Shown: in pieces, positions 1 to 8,026 of the stretch
How the letters are laid out: each line of letters opens with the position of its first letter
Numbering within the stretch: position 1 is the stretch's first letter
Origin: Deltaproteobacteria bacterium
GTDB lineage: Bacteria > Desulfobacterota > Desulfarculia > Desulfarculales > Desulfarculaceae
NCBI GenBank assembly: GCA_020444165.1
Contig: JAHLLK010000185.1
Coordinates: 1-8,026 of the forward strand
DNA: 8,026 nucleotides
Reading direction: 5' to 3'
Program-made: the position numbers and the translations under genes
The notes under the pieces: model-generated
Told to the model about the DNA's origin: nothing
What the model saw: the letters and a program-made list of their open reading frames with translations, nothing else
The model's database searches: none

Positions 1-4169
<4,169 letters not shown>

Positions 4170-4191
4170 GGCATATATTATAGATAACCTC

Positions 4192-4223
4192 CGCGGCCGC
4201 CGCCCTCCGGGACGGCGGCCGCG
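4192..4223 (+). terminator. Probable rho-independent terminator after rpoC
   Basis: A perfect 11-bp, all-G/C stem (4192–4202 pairs with 4213–4223) closes a 10-nt loop in which CCC and GGG can pair further. It begins 22 nt after the rpoC stop codon and is followed by TTCCTCCCT, a pyrimidine-rich but poor U-tract. The position and stem strength fit a terminator or RNA 3'-end stabiliser for the beta operon. The weak U-tract leaves open partial read-through into the str operon. Confidence 0.6.
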
Positions 4224-4350
4224 TTCCTCCCTGCCCGGCCCGCCGGCCTTCGTCGACCCCCGGAATGGCGACCACACTGCAAAGGTCCCTTGCTTCCCGC
4301 GCGCGCGATTTGTCAAAATAGAGGGTAACACCCCGAACGGCGACTTGGTT

Positions 4351-4405
4351 TTCCGCCCCATCCGGCCTGGCCGCTGGCAGGCCGCGGCGGCGCCTTGTGG
4401 CGGAA
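4351..4405 (+). repeat. Nested inverted repeat upstream of rpsL promoters
   Basis: The outer arms TTCCGCC (4351–4357) and GGCGGAA (4399–4405) are perfectly complementary. They enclose a second perfect 7-bp pair, CGGCCTG (4363–4369) with CAGGCCG (4378–4384), around an 8-nt loop. No T-run follows, so it is not a typical terminator. It ends 24 bp before the P1 -35 box. It may be an RNA fold in read-through transcripts or a DNA element; the function is unknown. In GC-rich DNA some such pairing arises by chance. Confidence 0.4.
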
Positions 4406-4429
4406 TCCGGGGGAATCGGTGACATTTGG

Positions 4430-4457
4430 TTGACGCCCGGGGTTTTGCCGGTAAAAT
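4430..4457 (+). promoter_or_regulatory. Candidate sigma70-type promoter P1 for rpsL
   Basis: The -35 TTGACG (4430–4435) matches consensus at 5 of 6 positions. A 16-bp spacer separates it from the -10 TAAAAT (4452–4457), also 5 of 6. Transcription would begin near 4464, giving a leader of about 300 nt before rpsL. It lies in an AT-richer pocket of an otherwise GC-rich spacer, downstream of the rpoC hairpin. The call rests on box match only. Confidence 0.5.
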
Positions 4458-4464
4458 AACCGGC
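4447..4464. repeat. Inverted repeat over the P1 -10 box (operator-like)
   Basis: GCCGGT (4447–4452) and ACCGGC (4459–4464) are perfect inverted arms separated by 6 bp. The repeat spans the -10 box and expected start site of P1, a position where a bound dimeric regulator would block initiation. A further CCGGT follows at 4464–4468. No regulator can be named from the window, and a chance repeat in GC-rich DNA is possible. Confidence 0.35.
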
Positions 4465-4486
4465 CGGTGGGTATTTTTGCGGCTCG

Positions 4487-4500
4487 TGCGGTTGACCGCA
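4487..4500. repeat. 14-bp palindrome between P1 and P2
   Basis: TGCGGT (4487–4492) and ACCGCA (4495–4500) are perfect inverted arms around a central TG. In P1 RNA this could form only a short hairpin; as DNA it has the compact shape of a dimer-binding site. It lies about 65 bp upstream of the P2 -35 box and about 23 bp downstream of the predicted P1 start. It also contains TTGACC, but no -10 box follows at the right distance. Confidence 0.3.
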
Positions 4501-4563
4501 GGGAAGCCCCCCGGCCCATCCCGGCCATGGGCGGGAAAGTGAAAATGTGCCTGGACAAAGCCC

Positions 4564-4592
4564 TTGACAGTTTTGGGCCTGGAAGGTACAAG
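4564..4592 (+). promoter_or_regulatory. Candidate sigma70-type promoter P2 for rpsL–rpsG–fusA
   Basis: A perfect -35 TTGACA (4564–4569) and an optimal 17-bp spacer precede the -10-like TACAAG (4587–4592, 4 of 6). Transcription would start near 4599, giving a leader of about 160 nt. Moderately A-rich sequence upstream (GAAAGTGAAAATG, 4535–4547) could help alpha-subunit contact. This is the best -35 box in the spacer and the likeliest main str promoter. It is predicted from box match and position only. Confidence 0.6.
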
Positions 4593-4652
4593 TAGCAATT
4601 CCAGCGGCGTGGTCTTTTCTTGATTGCCCCCGAGGGGCAAAAGGGGAAGATC

Positions 4653-4691
4653 GTGTTTTTTACGGGTCCGCTTTGGCGCCGCCGGCCTTAA
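4653..4691 (+). CDS. Possible 12-codon leader ORF upstream of rpsL (speculative)
   Basis: GTG at 4653 opens a 12-codon frame, MFFTGPLWRRRP, ending at TAA (4689–4691). A purine-rich GGGGAAG (4643–4649) sits just upstream as a weak ribosome site. The first codons fall on the T-run of the leader, and the end has three Arg and a Pro. Nothing beyond the start, the purine stretch and the position supports translation, and such short frames arise easily by chance. Confidence 0.13.
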   Translation: MFFTGPLWRRRP

Positions 4692-4702
4692 AAAGGTATA
4701 CA
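4673..4702 (+). promoter_or_regulatory. Weak third promoter-like site in the rpsL leader
   Basis: TTGGCG (4673–4678, 4 of 6) and TATACA (4697–4702, 4 of 6) are separated by 18 bp, predicting a start near 4709 and a short leader of about 55 nt. It is clearly weaker than P1 and P2 and is listed only as a secondary possibility. Confidence 0.2.
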
Positions 4703-4750
4703 CAAACGGGCCGCAGACTTAACCCTCGCGGTCATCGGATTTGGATAGCC

Positions 4751-4765
4751 AGGAGGCTGTAGTTG
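4751..4765 (+). promoter_or_regulatory. rpsL ribosome binding site with TTG start
   Basis: The full Shine-Dalgarno AGGAGG (4751–4756) lies 6 nt before the TTG at 4763. The codon directly before it (4760–4762) is an in-frame TAG, so no upstream start in this frame is possible. The next residues, [11 protein letters not shown], are the normal S12 N-terminus. This fixes TTG as the initiator. Confidence 0.9.
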
Positions 4766-5134
4766 CCGACCATCAACCAACTAGTGCGCAAGGGCCGCGA
4801 ACAGGTCAAGAAGAAGAAGGCCACCCCGGCGCTGCAGAGCTGCCCTCAGAAACGCGGGGTATGCATCAGGGTCTACACCACCACCCCCAAAAAGCCCAAC
4901 TCGGCTTTGCGGAAGGTGGCGAGGGTGCGTTTGACCAACGGCATCGAGGTGACCAGCTACATCCCGGGTGAGGGGCACAACCTGCAAGAGCACTCGGTGG
5001 TCTTGATCCGCGGCGGTCGCGTCAAGGACCTCCCGGGCGTTCGCTACCACATCGTCCGCGGCACTTTGGACGCGGTCGGGGTGGACGATCGCCGGCAGGC
5101 CCGGTCCAAGTACGGGACCAAGCGACCCAAGTAG
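4763..5134 (+). CDS. rpsL: 30S ribosomal protein S12 (TTG start)
   Basis: S12 lies at the decoding centre of the small ribosomal subunit and helps set accuracy; changes in it cause streptomycin resistance. The 123-residue product aligns end to end with E. coli S12 (124 aa) from memory, including the blocks CPQKRGVC (27–34), [13 protein letters not shown] (39–51), [10 protein letters not shown] (69–78) and [14 protein letters not shown]. The resistance-associated lysines at positions 43 and 88 are present, so the sequence looks streptomycin-sensitive at these sites. Asp 89, the residue methylthiolated in E. coli, is also present. A Lys-rich KKKK patch lies at 16–19. It is the first gene of the str operon here, 593 bp after rpoC and 106 bp before rpsG. 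The TTG start, used despite a perfect Shine-Dalgarno, may temper initiation. Confidence 0.99.
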   Translation: MPTINQLVRKGREQVKKKKATPALQSCPQKRGVCIRVYTTTPKKPNSALRKVARVRLTNGIEVTSYIPGEGHNLQEHSVVLIRGGRVKDLPGVRYHIVRGTLDAVGVDDRRQARSKYGTKRPK

Positions 5135-5140
5135 GTTGGC

Positions 5141-5204
5141 GCCCCGCCGAGGGCGGGGCAGAGGCAATGCCCCTGGGCCCCTCTGATGGCAAGGGGCATT
5201 TGCT
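5141..5204 (+). promoter_or_regulatory. Two-hairpin rpsL–rpsG intercistronic region; candidate S7 control site
   Basis: Hairpin 1 pairs GCCCCGCC (5141–5148) with GGCGGGGC (5152–5159) around GAG. Hairpin 2 pairs AATGCCCC (5166–5173) with GGGGCATT (5193–5200), extended past a bulged T by GC/GC (5164–5165 with 5202–5203), around a 19-nt loop that can itself pair GCC (5177–5179) with GGC (5188–5190). An alternative fold pairs GGGGCA (5155–5160) with TGCCCC (5168–5173), excluding both hairpins. In E. coli, S7 binds the mRNA between rpsL and rpsG to repress the operon. The same position here makes an S7 site plausible, but I did not match it to the E. coli structure. Hairpin 1 could also be a weak terminator, although no T-run follows. 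Confidence 0.45.
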
Positions 5205-5225
5205 GTGCTAGGGCACGAACAATAG

Positions 5226-5711
<486 letters not shown>

Positions 5712-5727
5712 GGGCCGCGGTTTAAGT

Positions 5728-5732
5728 AGGAG
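5728..5732 (+). promoter_or_regulatory. fusA ribosome binding site
   Basis: AGGAG lies 11 nt before the ATG at 5744, a slightly long but workable spacing. The short rpsG–fusA gap holds no promoter or terminator that I can see, consistent with co-transcription. Confidence 0.7.
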
Positions 5733-5743
5733 ATTCCGGTTTT

Positions 5744-7855
<2,112 letters not shown>

Positions 7856-7856
7856 G

Positions 7857-7947
7857 GCCGCCAGCGGCGGCGGGGCATTCGGTTAACGGTAGCGGATAGA
7901 GCCGCGGATACGGGGCCGACGGATCACCACTTCAGCGCCCCCGCGGC
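7857..7947 (+). promoter_or_regulatory. Structured fusA–tuf spacer
   Basis: The 118-bp spacer holds a perfect 6-bp hairpin, GCCGCC (7857–7862) with GGCGGC (7866–7871), directly after the fusA stop. A longer hairpin pairs GCCGCGG (7901–7907) with CCGCGGC (7941–7947), with inner pairing of GGGC (7913–7916) and GCCC (7937–7940). Neither is followed by a T-run, so they are not convincing terminators. They may stabilise or process the mRNA so that tuf is expressed at a different level from fusA. No good promoter for tuf was found in the spacer. Confidence 0.35.
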
Positions 7948-7960
7948 ACCAAAGTTCTAA

Positions 7961-7965
7961 AGGAG
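7961..7965 (+). promoter_or_regulatory. tuf ribosome binding site
   Basis: AGGAG, preceded by AA, lies 8 nt before the ATG at 7974. This is close to ideal and the best-spaced Shine-Dalgarno among the genes here, fitting a very highly expressed product. Confidence 0.85.
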
Positions 7966-7973
7966 TTTAAGTC

Positions 7974-8026
7974 ATGGCCAAGGCTAAGTTTGAGCGTAAG
8001 AAGCCGCACGTGAACGTAGGGACGAT
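7974..8026 (+). CDS. tuf: Elongation factor Tu, N-terminal fragment (3' end outside the window)
   Basis: EF-Tu is the GTPase that delivers aminoacyl-tRNA to the ribosome. Only 17 complete codons are visible: MAKAKFERKKPHVNVGT. This matches the EF-Tu N-terminus (E. coli MSKEKFERTKPHVNVGT) and stops just before the expected GHVDHGKT P-loop. The ATG is fixed by the Shine-Dalgarno and the family N-terminus. It lies 118 bp downstream of fusA in the standard str order. Truncation is due only to the window edge. Whether a second tuf copy exists elsewhere cannot be judged. Confidence 0.97.
   Translation, partial: MAKAKFERKKPHVNVGT

Larger units (their letters stand above)
4170..4762 (+). other. 593-bp non-coding rpoC–rpsL spacer
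   Basis: This is the only long stretch in the window without a recognisable gene. Its content, in order: an AT-rich patch (4173–4182) directly after rpoC; a strong GC hairpin (4192–4223); a CG dinucleotide run (4298–4307); a nested inverted repeat (4351–4405); promoter candidate P1 with an overlapping inverted repeat (4430–4464); a 14-bp palindrome (4487–4500); promoter candidate P2 (4564–4592); and a roughly 160-nt leader to rpsL. Minus-strand open frames across it read as low-complexity Arg/Pro/Ala protein with no recognisable domain, and I do not treat them as genes. The arrangement implies that the str genes are, at least partly, their own transcription unit. Confidence 0.8.
4599..4762 (+). 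promoter_or_regulatory. Structured rpsL 5' leader with hairpin and T-run
   Basis: This is the expected 5' untranslated region from P2. It contains a perfect 7-bp hairpin, TTGCCCC (4624–4630) with GGGGCAA (4634–4640), and a six-T run at 4656–4661. The 15-nt gap between them means it is not a standard terminator as drawn. It may be a pause or attenuation element or simply a leader hairpin. Just before rpsL, ATAGCC (4745–4750) can pair with GGCTGT (4755–4760), holding the Shine-Dalgarno partly in a tetraloop. No known riboswitch class was recognised. Confidence 0.4.

Noticed and set aside
4298..4307. (CG)5 alternating run
   Set aside because: It could form Z-DNA in principle, but ten bases of CG in a GC-rich spacer are unremarkable and have no linked feature.
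4177..4316. Minus-strand promoter parts: TATAAT at 4182–4177 and TTGACA at 4316–4311
   Set aside because: Each box lacks a partner at 16–18 bp on the same strand: GGGCGG faces the first, and no -10 follows the second. There is no gene for them to drive.
4763..5134. Streptomycin-resistance allele of rpsL
   Set aside because: The usual resistance positions, Lys 43 and Lys 88, are both wild type.

Overview
The window is a high-GC (roughly two thirds G+C by eye) stretch of bacterial core transcription and translation genes, all on the + strand: the end of the beta operon (rpoC, cut at its 5' edge) followed by the str operon rpsL–rpsG–fusA–tuf (tuf cut at its 3' edge). The proteins are bacterial and proteobacteria-like. 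RpoC carries a long insertion in the trigger loop. S12 begins [12 protein letters not shown] and S7 has the short 156-residue form. Together with the gene order and GC content this suggests a high-GC member of the former Deltaproteobacteria (Desulfobacterota, possibly a Desulfarculus-like lineage). That placement is inference from memory of the families, not a search result.

Layout: rpoC (1–4169, about 11 codons missing at the N-terminus) ends at a strong GC hairpin that looks like a terminator (4192–4223). A 593-bp non-coding spacer follows (4170–4762). It holds a nested inverted repeat, two good sigma70-type promoter candidates (4430–4457 and 4564–4592), an inverted repeat lying on the first promoter's -10, a separate 14-bp palindrome, and a long structured leader. 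rpsL (4763–5134) starts at TTG with an in-frame TAG directly before it. A 106-bp spacer with two strong, mutually exclusive hairpins separates it from rpsG (5241–5711). Only 32 bp separate rpsG from fusA (5744–7855), and a 118-bp structured spacer precedes tuf (7974 onward).

How the genes work together: RpoC is the catalytic-centre subunit of RNA polymerase. S12 and S7 are 30S ribosomal proteins, at the decoding site and at the head nucleating site. EF-G and EF-Tu are the two GTPases that drive elongation. The spacer suggests that str genes here can be transcribed independently of rpoBC. The rpsL–rpsG spacer occupies the place where S7 autoregulates the str operon in E. coli.

I found no new biological system. 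Every protein is a well-known housekeeping protein with intact active-site motifs. What merits a second look is regulatory: the three structured spacers, the TTG start of rpsL, and a possible tiny leader ORF.
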